Shown: positions 28,163 to 36,365, counted from the stretch's first letter. The stretch: DNA of 64,000 nucleotides from Arthrobacter_M sp030063245 (GCF_051131705.1 NZ_CP180316.1:3968001-4032000); one strand, 5' to 3'. Numbers and translations: made by a program. The notes: generated by a model not told the origin, from the letters alone.

Positions 28163-28595
28163 TCAAATACGGCTATTGAAGACGTAGATTCCGGAGTCAG
28201 ATTCGATCACGTAAATCTCACCGCTGAGTCGCAAGTCCTCGCCCATCGCGTCCGCGTCAATTTTGGCGTACGGCTTCAGTGACTCTGGCAGGTGTGCGTC
28301 AACTTCCTGCTGCCATCCCATGTCATCGATGATCCGCTCGGCGTATGCCTCCAGCGTGGGGTATTCGCCGAGGTAGGCCTCTTCGAAGTAGTGCCAATCT
28401 TCGGCGTCTAGGCCGGAGTAGTCCACCCATGCGGCGAAGGCGGGGCCATATTTGGTGATGCCTTCGGCCAGTGCAGTCTATCCAGGTGCCGAGCAGTCGC
28501 CCATTGTTGTAGTCAGCCAGCGATGCGACGTAGATGGCGGGGGTGGTGCCCCTGTCTCGTTCTGGAGTGGGCTCGGGTAGTTGTTCGTGGTTCAT
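28163..28595 (-). pseudogene. ardA: ardA, antirestriction protein, frameshifted
   Basis: ArdA proteins mimic DNA and block type I restriction enzymes, helping an element enter a new host. The N-terminal part (ATG 28595, RBS GGAGG) gives 'TPAIYVASLADYNNGRLLGTWIDC'-type ArdA sequence and leaves frame near 28480. The acidic remainder continues in the next frame: 'LAEGITKYGPAFAAWVDYSG' then 'WHYFEEAYLGEYPTLEAYAE' and onward to the stop at 28163. One missing base explains the break. It is either a real inactivation or a sequencing error. If fixed the protein would be about 143 aa, slightly shorter than usual ArdA (about 165). Confidence 0.8.
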
Positions 28596-28642
28596 ATGTC
28601 CTCCTTTCGTTTATGCGGTGGGTGGTGGCAAGGACAGCGGAG

Positions 28643-28660
28643 GCGCTCTCGATAGAGCGC
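28643..28660. terminator. Small hairpin between the RHH gene and ardA
   Basis: GCGCTCT and AGAGCGC pair perfectly around loop CGAT in the 97-bp gap before ardA. Terminator or leader structure; weak evidence. Confidence 0.35.
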
Positions 28661-28692
28661 TGCTCACGCCGTCCCTGCCGGTGGTGCTCGAA

Positions 28693-29007
28693 CTAGCGTC
28701 CGCGTGCCGCGCGGGGCTTGGCCGCTTCCTGATCGGTGCCGAACAGCTGAGCGATAGCCTCCCGTCGGGCAGCAGCTTCTCGGTCGATTTCCGCGATGGC
28801 GGATTCGGCTTGAGATGCCAGATCAGTGTTCTCCTTGATGCCGGCGATGTGCGCCATCAAGGCCTTTCTGATCTCATCCGTGATCGTGCTTCCCCGCAGC
28901 TGCGCAATGAGCGTCAGCTGGATGTGGACCTCCGGTTCGAGCCGGATGGCAAGAGTCTTCACTCCTGCCGGGTTCTGGCGGTCCCCGCCAGTGGTAGGTG
29001 TCGTCAT
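28693..29007 (-). CDS. Ribbon-helix-helix-like small protein
   Basis: 104 aa from ATG 29007 (AGGAG at 5 nt). 'VKTLAIRLEPEVHIQLTLIAQLRGSTITDEIRKALMAHI' (about 18-55) has the strand-helix-helix pattern of plasmid and transfer RHH proteins, followed by an Ala/Glu-rich coiled segment and a basic end. Such proteins act as transcription factors or accessory relaxosome subunits. It sits between the methyltransferase and ardA. The longer frame from 29184 runs into the methyltransferase and is not used. Confidence 0.7.
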   Translation of the reverse strand: MTTPTTGGDRQNPAGVKTLAIRLEPEVHIQLTLIAQLRGSTITDEIRKALMAHIAGIKENTDLASQAESAIAEIDREAAARREAIAQLFGTDQEAAKPRAARGR

Positions 29008-29093
29008 GACAACTCCTCGGATTGTGCGACCGGCGGGACTCCGGAATGGAATCCTCGTCACCGGCCGCAGCGCACCGACGAGCTGTCTGGGCG

Positions 29094-30098
29094 CTATCCG
29101 TTTGGTGGCGAACGCGAACGAGCTGCTGTGATCCGCTCTTGCGCTTCCCGAGCAAAGGTGGGATTCAGCTCGATACCCAACCAATTACGGCCGAGCGATT
29201 CAGCGACGACGGCGGTCGAGCCACTGCCAATGAAGGGGTCAAGGACGATGCCGGGCTCTGGATCCTCGTCGTGACTGCAGCCCGCCTGAAGTGCCAGCCG
29301 CATGGCGGTCTGCCCTAGCCTGCGGATTGGTCGTCGCCACGGTGCGCGGCAGATGGCGCAACGTGCTTCTGGGGTTCCGGCTTGAATACAACGGATAGCA
29401 AGCGGTTCAGGAAATGTGGCGTGGTGACTGCCCTTGCCAGCGGCCGTGGCGATTGTCCAGACGTCCCCAGGGTTCTTGCCGAGGGGATGGCCGACAATTC
29501 CACGAGCTTTCATGTCCGCAAGACCGGTCGTCGAATCGGCATTGGGCCCCCGCCACCTTTCCTTGGCGGGACGTCGCGATGAGGCACGAGGTGGCCGACC
29601 AGGCTTCGACAGATGCGGCACGCGAATGGCGTCGAGGTCGAAGTAGTAGCGTTCCTGCTTCGCGAACAGGTAGATCACCTCATGGGCCGCTGTCAGCCGG
29701 TCGCGCACGCTGGTTGGCATGGGATTCGGCTTGGCCCAGATGATCTTGTTGCGGACTATCCATCCATCGTCCTGCAGTAGCTGAGCTACGCGTTCTGGCA
29801 CCAGAAGCAGGCTCTTGGACGGCGCGCCTTGGCGAGGATGGTTGGCGTACGTATCGCCGAGATTAAGCCAGAAGGTGCCCGTCGGGACTAAGACGCGGTC
29901 GATCTCGCGTGCAACGGCCCGAATCACGCCAGCCCACGCCTCCACATCTGCTTCGAGCCCCATCTGGCCGTCGGCATCATAGTCACGTAATCGGAAGTAT
30001 GGTGGGCTCGTCAGGCACATATCCACCGATCCGGTCGGGAGCTTTCGGAGCTGGTCCAAAGCGTCCCCGACGTACAAGACGTTGACCGGTTCAGTCAT
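29094..30098 (-). CDS. Site-specific DNA methyltransferase (beta class, N4/N6)
   Basis: 334 aa. Motif IV 'TSPPY' (30-34) comes before motif I 'DPFIGSGST' (287-295), the beta-class order; 'SPPY' fits either N4-cytosine or N6-adenine methylation. The middle holds a basic target-recognition insert (about 160-230) and a Cys/His pair ('CAICRAPW', 'GCSHDE') that may bind a metal. No restriction partner lies next to it, so it is an orphan, perhaps to protect the element from host restriction. Its start overlaps the Replic_Relax gene by 8 bp. Specificity is unknown. Confidence 0.88.
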   Translation of the reverse strand: MTEPVNVLYVGDALDQLRKLPTGSVDMCLTSPPYFRLRDYDADGQMGLEADVEAWAGVIRAVAREIDRVLVPTGTFWLNLGDTYANHPRQGAPSKSLLLVPERVAQLLQDDGWIVRNKIIWAKPNPMPTSVRDRLTAAHEVIYLFAKQERYYFDLDAIRVPHLSKPGRPPRASSRRPAKERWRGPNADSTTGLADMKARGIVGHPLGKNPGDVWTIATAAGKGSHHATFPEPLAIRCIQAGTPEARCAICRAPWRRPIRRLGQTAMRLALQAGCSHDEDPEPGIVLDPFIGSGSTAVVAESLGRNWLGIELNPTFAREAQERITAARSRSPPNG

Positions 30099-31065
30099 GG
30101 CGAACCTCCCGGATGAGCTGAGCGGCGACCTCCTCCAAGGCGGTGATGCGGTAAAGCCCCCGGGTCACCCTGGCGTTCCGTTGCATTGCCGTCAGAAATG
30201 CTTGGCGGCGGCGCTCTGCCACGTTTGGGCGGTAGGCATCCATAGCCCAGACGACCTTTGGAAAGCCGCCGAATTCACGCTGTTCGATGCCCGTGTCGAG
30301 ATATTCCTCGTACAACAGGCACTTGCCGAGGACGGTCGGCAGGCTCTCGTGACCAAGGTCCACTTCAACGAAGAACGCCTCAACATCCTGATCCCCGGGA
30401 TGGGCAGCGAGCTCAACATACAGGTCTGGTCGAAGCACTTGACCGACGCCAAGGCGGTCCGTGTAGTGGCGACGGGCCTCGCCTTCCGGAGCCAGCTTTA
30501 CGACCTCTGCGCCCGATTCGGATGCAGCGGCGATGATGCTGACAGCAACGTCGGCTATGGCCAGAGTGTGATCAAGGAATCGTGACGATGGCTCGTCGAA
30601 GCGCTTACGTCGGCGACTAGACTCCTGGTTCCGTTGAATGCGTTCGCCGGCTGTATCGATGAAGTAAACCAGCCCCTCCGAACCTGCCCGGACACCACCT
30701 ATCCGCCGATTGAGGACGCCCAAAATGCGATGGCTTCGTAGTCTTGCCAGGACTCGGCGGCAGGTTCGAGCACCCGATTCTGCCGTCGCGTGCTCGGCAA
30801 AATGCAAGGTTTCGATGTGACGCGCCGTCAAGAAGCGATAGCGCTCCACAGACCACAGGACAGCGCGATCGCGTTCACTGAGCCGGCCTTCAATATCGTT
30901 CAAGCAACGCCGACTTATGCGCGGGCCAGTATGGGCTCCGGCGCTAGGTACAGCACCGGTATTCGGCGCCCCAATTGGTGCTAATTCTTCGCTGACCTGC
31001 GCAGATGTATCCGCTGGCATCGACGCGGTCGGGTAGCCGGCCGGTAGAGTCCGCTCGACAGTCAT
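30091..31065 (-). CDS. Replic_Relax (replication-relaxation) family protein
   Basis: 324 aa. After a disordered N-terminus, a winged-helix domain ('RDRAVLWSVERYRFLTARHIETLHF', about 65-90; 'CRRVLARLRSHRILGVLNRRIGG') is followed by 'HTLAIADVAVSI' and a nuclease-like fold with 'RPDLYVEL' and 'FFVEVDLGHES' (PD/E-x-D-like). These are marks of the PF13814 group found beside coupling ATPases in actinobacterial conjugative elements and thought to act in element replication or transfer. Its ATG overlaps the coupling protein's stop by 4 bp. Role inferred from neighbours. Confidence 0.82.
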   Translation of the reverse strand: MTVERTLPAGYPTASMPADTSAQVSEELAPIGAPNTGAVPSAGAHTGPRISRRCLNDIEGRLSERDRAVLWSVERYRFLTARHIETLHFAEHATAESGARTCRRVLARLRSHRILGVLNRRIGGVRAGSEGLVYFIDTAGERIQRNQESSRRRKRFDEPSSRFLDHTLAIADVAVSIIAAASESGAEVVKLAPEGEARRHYTDRLGVGQVLRPDLYVELAAHPGDQDVEAFFVEVDLGHESLPTVLGKCLLYEEYLDTGIEQREFGGFPKVVWAMDAYRPNVAERRRQAFLTAMQRNARVTRGLYRITALEEVAAQLIREVRHD

Positions 31066-33233
31066 GGATGGCTCCTTCTACGGCGACCCTCAACTGCGCC
31101 GGACTCAGGAGAAGGAGTCAGAATGCTTCGAAGCCTACGTTCTATGACGTCTTTTGATTGACCGAACTGGCTGCGACTTAGGGCCCGGATCTTGTCCGGT
31201 GACGAGTTTGGCTTCGGGATGTCTAACGTGACGCCGGATGCCCAGTCAGTCACTGCGCTCTTGCGGACAAGCTGCGCGTAGATGTGACGCGACGGCAACG
31301 CCATGAAGTCTTCCGGTTCAAGACCAGGTGCCATGGCGGCGGCCGCCTTGGCGTCCCTGGATGCGAGTTGAAAGAAGACTCGGGATCGACAGTTGGCCTC
31401 GAATGCCGTGCGCATGCTTTGGGGCAACTGGTCGAGGTACTGGTGGGCCACATGGAACCCAGCGCCGAGACTGCGCGAAGTTGCCAGTGCATCCCCCATA
31501 TCGGTCGGTAGTCGCAGATACTCCTGCACCTCATCGAGGTAGATCATGACCGGGTGGCGTTTCTTGGCTGCAATGCTGGCGCGTTCCTGAATGGCCTGCC
31601 ACAGTTCGGCGACGACCATGGCTCCTAATAGTTGAGCGGCCTCGGGTCCGAGCACCCCTTTCTGAAGTGGGACGAGCAGAATCTTCCGCTCCGTCAGCAC
31701 CTGGCGAAGATTGAACCGTGGCGTTGGCTGCGCCAATACGTGACGAAGATGCGGATCAAGCAACGGGCGTAGCTTATTCATTAGCGGTGCCGTCACCTGC
31801 GCACTGGCCTCTGGGGATAGTTGGTCATACCAGTGCCAGAAGGGTCCCGCCGAAAATGGGTCATCACTCGCGATCTGGCGGGTGACCGACTGCCGGAACT
31901 TTCTGTTGTTGAGCAGAATGGGCAGCATGGCCAAGCTGGCGTCCTCCCGCTGGGCGAGTGCCAATAGGGAGTGCCGCAGAATGTCCGAGCTTCGAGGACC
32001 GAGCTGGTCACCGTAGAGAGCGTGGAACGTGCCGAATAGCTGGTCGGCGACGAGAGCCGGACTCCGCCCGTGGCCATCGAGTGGATTGATCCCTACAGGC
32101 ACGTCATCTAACGGATCCAGCACGATGACATCAGCCTGCCGCTCCGGGGGAACATGCTTTAGTACATCGCGAATCAGATCTTTGGGCTCGACGACGACAC
32201 AGCTGCGCCCAGCTTTCATGTCCCCGATAATGAGTGAGAGCAGCATGGAACTCTTGCCCACACCGGTGGGTCCCATTGCCCACAGATGGTGGCAGCTATC
32301 CTTTGGCGCTAGGCCCAGCCGGGCATCGCCAGCACCGGGGGCTGTCGCCCGACCCACAATTCGATCTGCGTCCGACACCGTAAAAGACGGTCGGATCTGC
32401 CGTGGATGAGCTGGCGGCTGCCCAGGGTAGGCAACCTTACCCTCACCAACCGGCCATGCGCTGAGCAGGCCCACCTCGACGGCAGACAGCCGCTGACCGG
32501 AAGCGAAGCGCGGCCACTCAGAACTAGGGTTGTTCAGCTTATGGGTCTGATCAAAGCGGACACGAAAGCGGAGCCCTGGCGCCACCATCGAGCGGAATGC
32601 ATTGACCACGCCGCCTATTAGGGCTCGCCGACGATCTTCCTCGAATGCGCTGACGCCGATGCGAACGAAGGTAGCGAAGCCATGGTCGCCTTGCTTCGCT
32701 TCGATGCGCCGGCTGATCGCCCGACGCTGCTCCGGCTGCACGCCAGTGAGGATAAGCGAGGTGATTCCCTGATCGACTTGGGCAACAGCATGAGGAGTCA
32801 GCTGAGGAATGAACCTCGGCCCCAATATGATCTGGACCACCAGGCTTTCGTTTCCATGGACGGCCGTCAGGCTAGCCAAGACAGCTCGTGTTGAACCTTC
32901 CGGATCCCGAGGCTCTAGAGCTTGTGCAGGCATGTTGACGGAAACCCGGCGGGCGGACTGGGCCGGTAACCGGGAAGCATCATCGGCGACAACGATGGCC
33001 CCAACGACCAGACGTTCGATGTCCCGGCGGACTGCAGGCGCCTGTCGTCGCTGCGTGCCAACCATGTAGCGGATGCCCTGTTTATCCGCTCGGGCCTCCA
33101 GAATGATTTGCGGTGCGTGACTCTGCGAACTCCATACACGCAGCAGGTTGATGGCCTGCTCATCGTCGAGCGGGCGGGGCCAGAAAATCTCCTGCCACAC
33201 TAATTGTCGAAGGATAGGATCGGAACTATTCAT
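31062..33233 (-). CDS. VirD4/TraG-like conjugative coupling ATPase
   Basis: 723 aa. Walker A 'GPTGVGKSS' (about 322-330) and Walker B 'VMIYLDEVQEY' (about 560-570) define a HerA/TraG-type DNA-pumping ATPase; 'HVAHQYLDQLPQ' and 'SRVFFQLASRDAKAAAAMAP' are typical of type IV coupling proteins. The 300-residue N-terminal region lacks obvious membrane helices. It probably moves the element's DNA to or through the transfer pore. It is translationally linked on both sides: its first codons overlap the small basic gene at 33226 and its end overlaps the Replic_Relax gene. Confidence 0.88.
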   Translation of the reverse strand: MNSSDPILRQLVWQEIFWPRPLDDEQAINLLRVWSSQSHAPQIILEARADKQGIRYMVGTQRRQAPAVRRDIERLVVGAIVVADDASRLPAQSARRVSVNMPAQALEPRDPEGSTRAVLASLTAVHGNESLVVQIILGPRFIPQLTPHAVAQVDQGITSLILTGVQPEQRRAISRRIEAKQGDHGFATFVRIGVSAFEEDRRRALIGGVVNAFRSMVAPGLRFRVRFDQTHKLNNPSSEWPRFASGQRLSAVEVGLLSAWPVGEGKVAYPGQPPAHPRQIRPSFTVSDADRIVGRATAPGAGDARLGLAPKDSCHHLWAMGPTGVGKSSMLLSLIIGDMKAGRSCVVVEPKDLIRDVLKHVPPERQADVIVLDPLDDVPVGINPLDGHGRSPALVADQLFGTFHALYGDQLGPRSSDILRHSLLALAQREDASLAMLPILLNNRKFRQSVTRQIASDDPFSAGPFWHWYDQLSPEASAQVTAPLMNKLRPLLDPHLRHVLAQPTPRFNLRQVLTERKILLVPLQKGVLGPEAAQLLGAMVVAELWQAIQERASIAAKKRHPVMIYLDEVQEYLRLPTDMGDALATSRSLGAGFHVAHQYLDQLPQSMRTAFEANCRSRVFFQLASRDAKAAAAMAPGLEPEDFMALPSRHIYAQLVRKSAVTDWASGVTLDIPKPNSSPDKIRALSRSQFGQSKDVIERRLRSILTPSPESGAVEGRRRRSHP

Positions 33234-33444
33234 CGTTCGAATCCTCCGCAGTACGCTGGACGCTTTTCTGCTCGTGCTGAATTTGGGCTTCCCGCTCTGC
33301 TTCCGCCTGAGCCATGGCGATGACGGCGCGACTCAACTTACGAAGGTCAGGACGATCGCGCTCGACTCCCCGGACGACAATCCGGCCGCCTCTACGCGGT
33401 CTAGCCTGACGACTCCGGCCAGGACGTTTGTTGCTAGTAGACAT
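33226..33444 (-). CDS. Small basic protein upstream of the coupling ATPase
   Basis: 72 aa, very Arg-rich N-terminal half ('RPGRSRQARPRRGGRIVVRG') and an acidic, Gln-rich helical second half. No family recognised. GGAGG lies ahead of the ATG. It overlaps the next gene by 8 bp and is first in the repressor-controlled operon, so it may be a DNA-binding transfer accessory or a coupling leader. Confidence 0.65.
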   Translation of the reverse strand: MSTSNKRPGRSRQARPRRGGRIVVRGVERDRPDLRKLSRAVIAMAQAEAEREAQIQHEQKSVQRTAEDSNDE

Positions 33445-33486
33445 AGTTGATTCCCTCCTTCCTTCGGTGTTGTGATTGGCGGCAAA

Positions 33487-33546
33487 CGTTCAACAAATTG
33501 AACGATGTCTGAGGCTTAGTATGCGTTCAATAAGTTGAACGTTCAA
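33487..33546 (-). promoter_or_regulatory. Transfer-operon promoter with two repressor palindromes
   Basis: On the minus strand TTGAAC (33546-33541), 17 bp, CATACT (33523-33518). The 18-bp palindrome CGTTCAATAAGTTGAACG (33524-33541) fills the spacer and a second, CGTTCAACAAATTGAACG (33487-33504), lies just downstream, 37 bp centre to centre. Both are perfect inverted repeats. The same sequence over the XRE promoter points to that repressor. Confidence 0.75.
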
Positions 33547-33610
33547 GCATTTTTGCGCAAATCACAACACCGACTGGAAGAGCTGTAGTTGCCGCGCTGC
33601 GGCGATGGAT

Positions 33611-33811
33611 TTAGTACCTATTTCGGCGGTATTGGATGACTGCCCATACCGCCCAGATGATGGCAACGACGCCGACGCAGGCGATCAGAAACGGCAGGAT
33701 GGACTGAAGCACCTGAATCGCGCAGTAAAGTGCGACAACGGCCAGCAGAACTGACATGCAGGCGCCAATCACCCGGTCAAACCAGGACCTGGGATTCGGA
33801 TCAACGCTCAT
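33611..33811 (-). CDS. Small two-helix membrane protein
   Basis: 66 aa from ATG 33811, which overlaps the preceding stop (ATGA). After 'SVDPNPRSWFDRVIG' two hydrophobic segments (about 15-35 and 38-58) are followed by a basic end 'QYRRNRY'. It is the last gene of the small-protein operon. No family recognised; membrane location is clear. Confidence 0.7.
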   Translation of the reverse strand: MSVDPNPRSWFDRVIGACMSVLLAVVALYCAIQVLQSILPFLIACVGVVAIIWAVWAVIQYRRNRY

Positions 33812-34335
33812 CGCTGACGCTCCATTTCCAGGTAAATGCCTGTGTTCAAACCGTGCCTCACGCAGTCGAGTGCGAACTGCAGCTGATCCCCGACGTACTG
33901 TTTCGTGACGGCATAGAACATGACTTGGCCGACGGCGTCGCCTTCGAATAGATGCCATTCAAGATCGTTCCGGCTAAATCCCGCGCGTTCGAATCGCCGC
34001 ATCAGCCAGCGCGCCAGCTCGAACTCATTCGGAGACGAAAAGCTCAAACCCTGCTCAACGTGGGCAACATCGTGAACGTAGCGGTAGGCCATATTGACCT
34101 CCGGCGAGCCGAAAACCACGCTGCTGCTGTTCTCGTTGGAGACAGGTAGCGGGCGTCCATTCTTCTGCGAGGCGGCAAAGGCTTCGCACAGATCTTTGTA
34201 CTTTTCCGGCGCGTCATTTGCCGGTTCCCATCCGAAGTACAGACGGCCCTCAATCTTGTGGGCCTGGTCGATGACATAGTCAGAGAGTCGCTTTTGCGCT
34301 GCGACAAGCTCACTTGACGTAAATGATTCGGGCAT
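33808..34335 (-). CDS. Hypothetical protein of the transfer region
   Basis: 175 aa from ATG 34335 (GGGG upstream). Helical, with 'YRYVHDVAHVEQGLSF' and 'FELARWLMRRFERAGFSRNDLEWHLFEGDAVGQVMFY'. The histidine-rich 'VHDVAHVEQ' and 'E.A.W' segments recall small helical domains of actinobacterial integrative elements, but I cannot name a family. Overlaps the membrane gene downstream by 4 bp. The longer frame to 34566 crosses the next gene and is rejected. Confidence 0.6.
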   Translation of the reverse strand: MPESFTSSELVAAQKRLSDYVIDQAHKIEGRLYFGWEPANDAPEKYKDLCEAFAASQKNGRPLPVSNENSSSVVFGSPEVNMAYRYVHDVAHVEQGLSFSSPNEFELARWLMRRFERAGFSRNDLEWHLFEGDAVGQVMFYAVTKQYVGDQLQFALDCVRHGLNTGIYLEMERQR

Positions 34336-34408
34336 GACAAGTAACCCCTTTCTAGAGGCATGTAAAAAGTGGTGTAGCAGCCGAGCTATCGAACTTAGCG
34401 GCCAGCCG

Positions 34409-34615
34409 TTACTGACGCCGGCGCATGTCCCGCAGGGCTTGTTGATACGCCGCATCGAGGCGGCTAACCGTTTCGTGGGAATCCTCGGTGATGCCGAAAA
34501 TCTGATCCTGAGACTGAGCCATCCGGTCGCGCCAGTAGTCAGCAACGACAAGGTACGCGGCCGCAATGGAAGCTGCGCAGGTGATCATGATGGCAATCCA
34601 GAAGATGGCAGTCAT
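34409..34615 (-). CDS. Small single-helix membrane protein
   Basis: 68 aa: one N-terminal membrane helix (about 3-25) followed by a charged coiled-coil-like tail ending 'RDMRRRQ'. ATG at 34615 overlaps the stop of the upstream gene (ATGA). No family recognised. Confidence 0.65.
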   Translation of the reverse strand: MTAIFWIAIMITCAASIAAAYLVVADYWRDRMAQSQDQIFGITEDSHETVSRLDAAYQQALRDMRRRQ

Positions 34616-34863
34616 GACCGCCGCGGCCCCTTCGGCCAGGTTTCCAGCGCCGTCAGAGCCATGGCCGACATCTGCTGCGAAATTAAGCGCAGATGCCGCG
34701 CTGTCGCTGGCGAGTCAGCCTTGACTGCCCTCGCTGCGGAGTCCAACTCATCCACCAGCGTCGCGATCCGCCCGATAAACAGACGGACAGCGGCCTCGTG
34801 CTGCAGCACTTCGGGCTCCATGTAGTCAATGGGCTTCAGCGGATTTACAAATTCGTGCTTCAT
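34612..34863 (-). CDS. Small helical hypothetical protein
   Basis: 83 aa, all-helical composition ('VRLFIGRIATLVDELDSAARAVKAD'). It overlaps the membrane gene by 4 bp and follows the 34876 gene by 12 bp. No family recognised; cytosolic. Confidence 0.62.
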   Translation of the reverse strand: MKHEFVNPLKPIDYMEPEVLQHEAAVRLFIGRIATLVDELDSAARAVKADSPATARHLRLISQQMSAMALTALETWPKGPRRS

Positions 34864-34875
34864 GGCCGAACCCCG

Positions 34876-35184
34876 CTACCGCTGGAGCCGGCGTACTTCC
34901 CACGCCGCGTACTCGGCGAAGGAATCTGCGATGTAGTTGAGCCGCTCCGATGTGCGCGGATCGCCGTCGGACTGGAACTGCACCTCCCGGCTCAACATAC
35001 CGGTCAGGTGCATACCTGTTGCGGCGACATAGCCGGCGGCCTGGACACGCGCCGCTGTGACGAGGCCGTTGGCCACTTCGGCGTTCTGGCGGCGCTGGAG
35101 AGACTTGCCCTCGGAACGCGAGAACCCCTCGGGGGCGCTGAAGGGGGTGATCTTGCCACTTGGGCGAGGAATAAGTTCAGACAT
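34876..35184 (-). CDS. Hypothetical protein, first gene of the small-protein operon
   Basis: 102 aa from ATG 35184, chosen because AAGGAAGG-like purines and the promoter at 35253 lie upstream; the longer frame starts within the promoter. Contains a helical middle ('ANGLVTAARVQAAGYVAATGMHLTGMLSREV'). No family recognised. Leads the operon down to 33611. Confidence 0.6.
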   Translation of the reverse strand: MSELIPRPSGKITPFSAPEGFSRSEGKSLQRRQNAEVANGLVTAARVQAAGYVAATGMHLTGMLSREVQFQSDGDPRTSERLNYIADSFAEYAAWEVRRLQR

Positions 35185-35252
35185 CGGTATGCCTTCCTGC
35201 TTAGAAATTCGGTTCGCCCTCTTGAGCGAAAGCCGTACATCCAGCATGCAGT

Positions 35253-35288
35253 AGCATAGTGGCGGCGTCACTGACACTAAACTGACAC
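35253..35288 (-). promoter_or_regulatory. Promoter of the small-protein operon with direct repeats
   Basis: TATGCT (35258-35253, minus strand) is a good -10. Two direct copies of GTGTCAGT, 11 bp apart (35288-35281 and 35277-35270), flank the -35 position. One-turn spacing suggests cooperative binding by an unknown regulator, different from the XRE palindrome. Confidence 0.45.
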
Positions 35289-35296
35289 CCTACTGG

Positions 35297-35314
35297 GGCT
35301 GTTCACAAACAGCC
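35297..35314. promoter_or_regulatory. Hairpin in the 35184/35343 divergent region
   Basis: GGCTGTT and AACAGCC pair perfectly around CACA. It could be an operator or a short leader hairpin ahead of the plus-strand gene at 35343. Confidence 0.35.
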
Positions 35315-35342
35315 GGCAAGGACGAACCGCAGGAAACGACTG

Positions 35343-36131
35343 ATGGCAGATGACCCGATACGAGAGGAGATCCACAAGGAGCTACGGACGTTTCGGCGCG
35401 GCCTCGGTCCGCTCACACGGCAGCGATTGTCGGGACACGATCAGCTGACAGACTTCGTCGGGCACGGGAGCGAGGAGCAGACGTTCGATGTACTTATGCA
35501 CCTTGCGGCTATACACGACGACGGCGAGGACGGCACGATCCGCGCGTTCTTCGAGACGAGTGGGATGGATACCGCAGGAGACAACCTTGACCAGCGACTT
35601 AAGGAATGTTCCCGGAAGCGCTTCGTGACGGAGCGTACAATTCTTCGCCGCAGTGACAGAGGTGCCGTTCAACTCAGCGAGATAATCCGCGACGGGTATT
35701 TATATGACCGTCCGCTCGGTAATGTATATGCAGCTCAAGTTGAGAACCAGAGCGAGAGCATATCTTCGGTTGGCATCAGCATAGAGGTGCCGGAGGGCAT
35801 GGCATATCGCCGGCCGAAGGTGTTTATCGAGGGCGTGGAGCAAGATCTTCCTTTCGCGCTTGGGGAATCAAACTTGTCCCACATGCTAAGAGCATTCGAG
35901 TCGATCAGTGTCTCTCTCGATCCTTCTGGGCCGGACCTCGACGAGCCGGTTACGACTATAGAAATTCACTGGGTTATGCCCGTTTGGGTGAGTTGGATGC
36001 TTGGTGCTCACTTCATGAACCCTGGCCTCTTTGCGACCGTAAGCGTAGAGCGTAACAGTTCGGCCCGAATAGATGTCCGTCGCGTCGAATTTAAGACCCG
36101 TAATACAGAGTCGGCGGTGTCAGCGAAATGA
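35343..36131 (+). CDS. Hypothetical protein between transfer and defence regions
   Basis: 262 aa, no family recognised. N-terminal half is charged and helical ('REEIHKELRTFRRGLGPLTRQRL', '...ERTILRRSDRGAVQL'), the C-terminal half is beta-rich ('SSVGISIEVPEGMAYRRPKVFIEG', 'TTIEIHWVMPVWVSWMLG'). AGGAAA precedes the ATG. It is transcribed away from the transfer genes, toward hsdM, but a separate promoter for hsdM lies between. Codon use is less GC-biased than the flanking chromosome, in line with transfer. Confidence 0.6.
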   Translation: MADDPIREEIHKELRTFRRGLGPLTRQRLSGHDQLTDFVGHGSEEQTFDVLMHLAAIHDDGEDGTIRAFFETSGMDTAGDNLDQRLKECSRKRFVTERTILRRSDRGAVQLSEIIRDGYLYDRPLGNVYAAQVENQSESISSVGISIEVPEGMAYRRPKVFIEGVEQDLPFALGESNLSHMLRAFESISVSLDPSGPDLDEPVTTIEIHWVMPVWVSWMLGAHFMNPGLFATVSVERNSSARIDVRRVEFKTRNTESAVSAK

Positions 36132-36168
36132 TATGAAGCGAATTACTGACCGCCGCCTCACCCAATGA

Positions 36169-36197
36169 TTTACGAAAAAGGCAATTCAGGTTAAAAT
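36169..36197 (+). promoter_or_regulatory. Promoter of the restriction/defence operon
   Basis: TTTACG (36169-36174), 17 bp, TAAAAT (36192-36197). It leaves a leader of about 160 nt before hsdM. Confidence 0.6.
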
Positions 36198-36207
36198 CAG
36201 AGCAGAT

Positions 36208-36244
36208 GTCGCGTCCGGTGGGAGCAAAGCTCCCGGGCAGCGAC
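36208..36244 (+). promoter_or_regulatory. Structured leader of hsdM
   Basis: Outer arms GTCGC/GCGAC and inner arms GGGAGC/GCTCCC around an AAA loop form a long hairpin right after the expected transcription start. A second small hairpin (GTGCA-CTGC-TGCAC) follows. It may delay or tune expression; no known riboswitch class is recognised. Confidence 0.4.
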
Positions 36245-36365
36245 GCTCCACCTGAAGAGCACGCGGTGCACTGCTGCACAGATCTGTCAGTGCTCGCTGC
36301 TAAGTTGATTACGAAGCCTCAGGGGATCACGTAAGCGCGCACGCGCAAGGAGTTTAGACACAACC

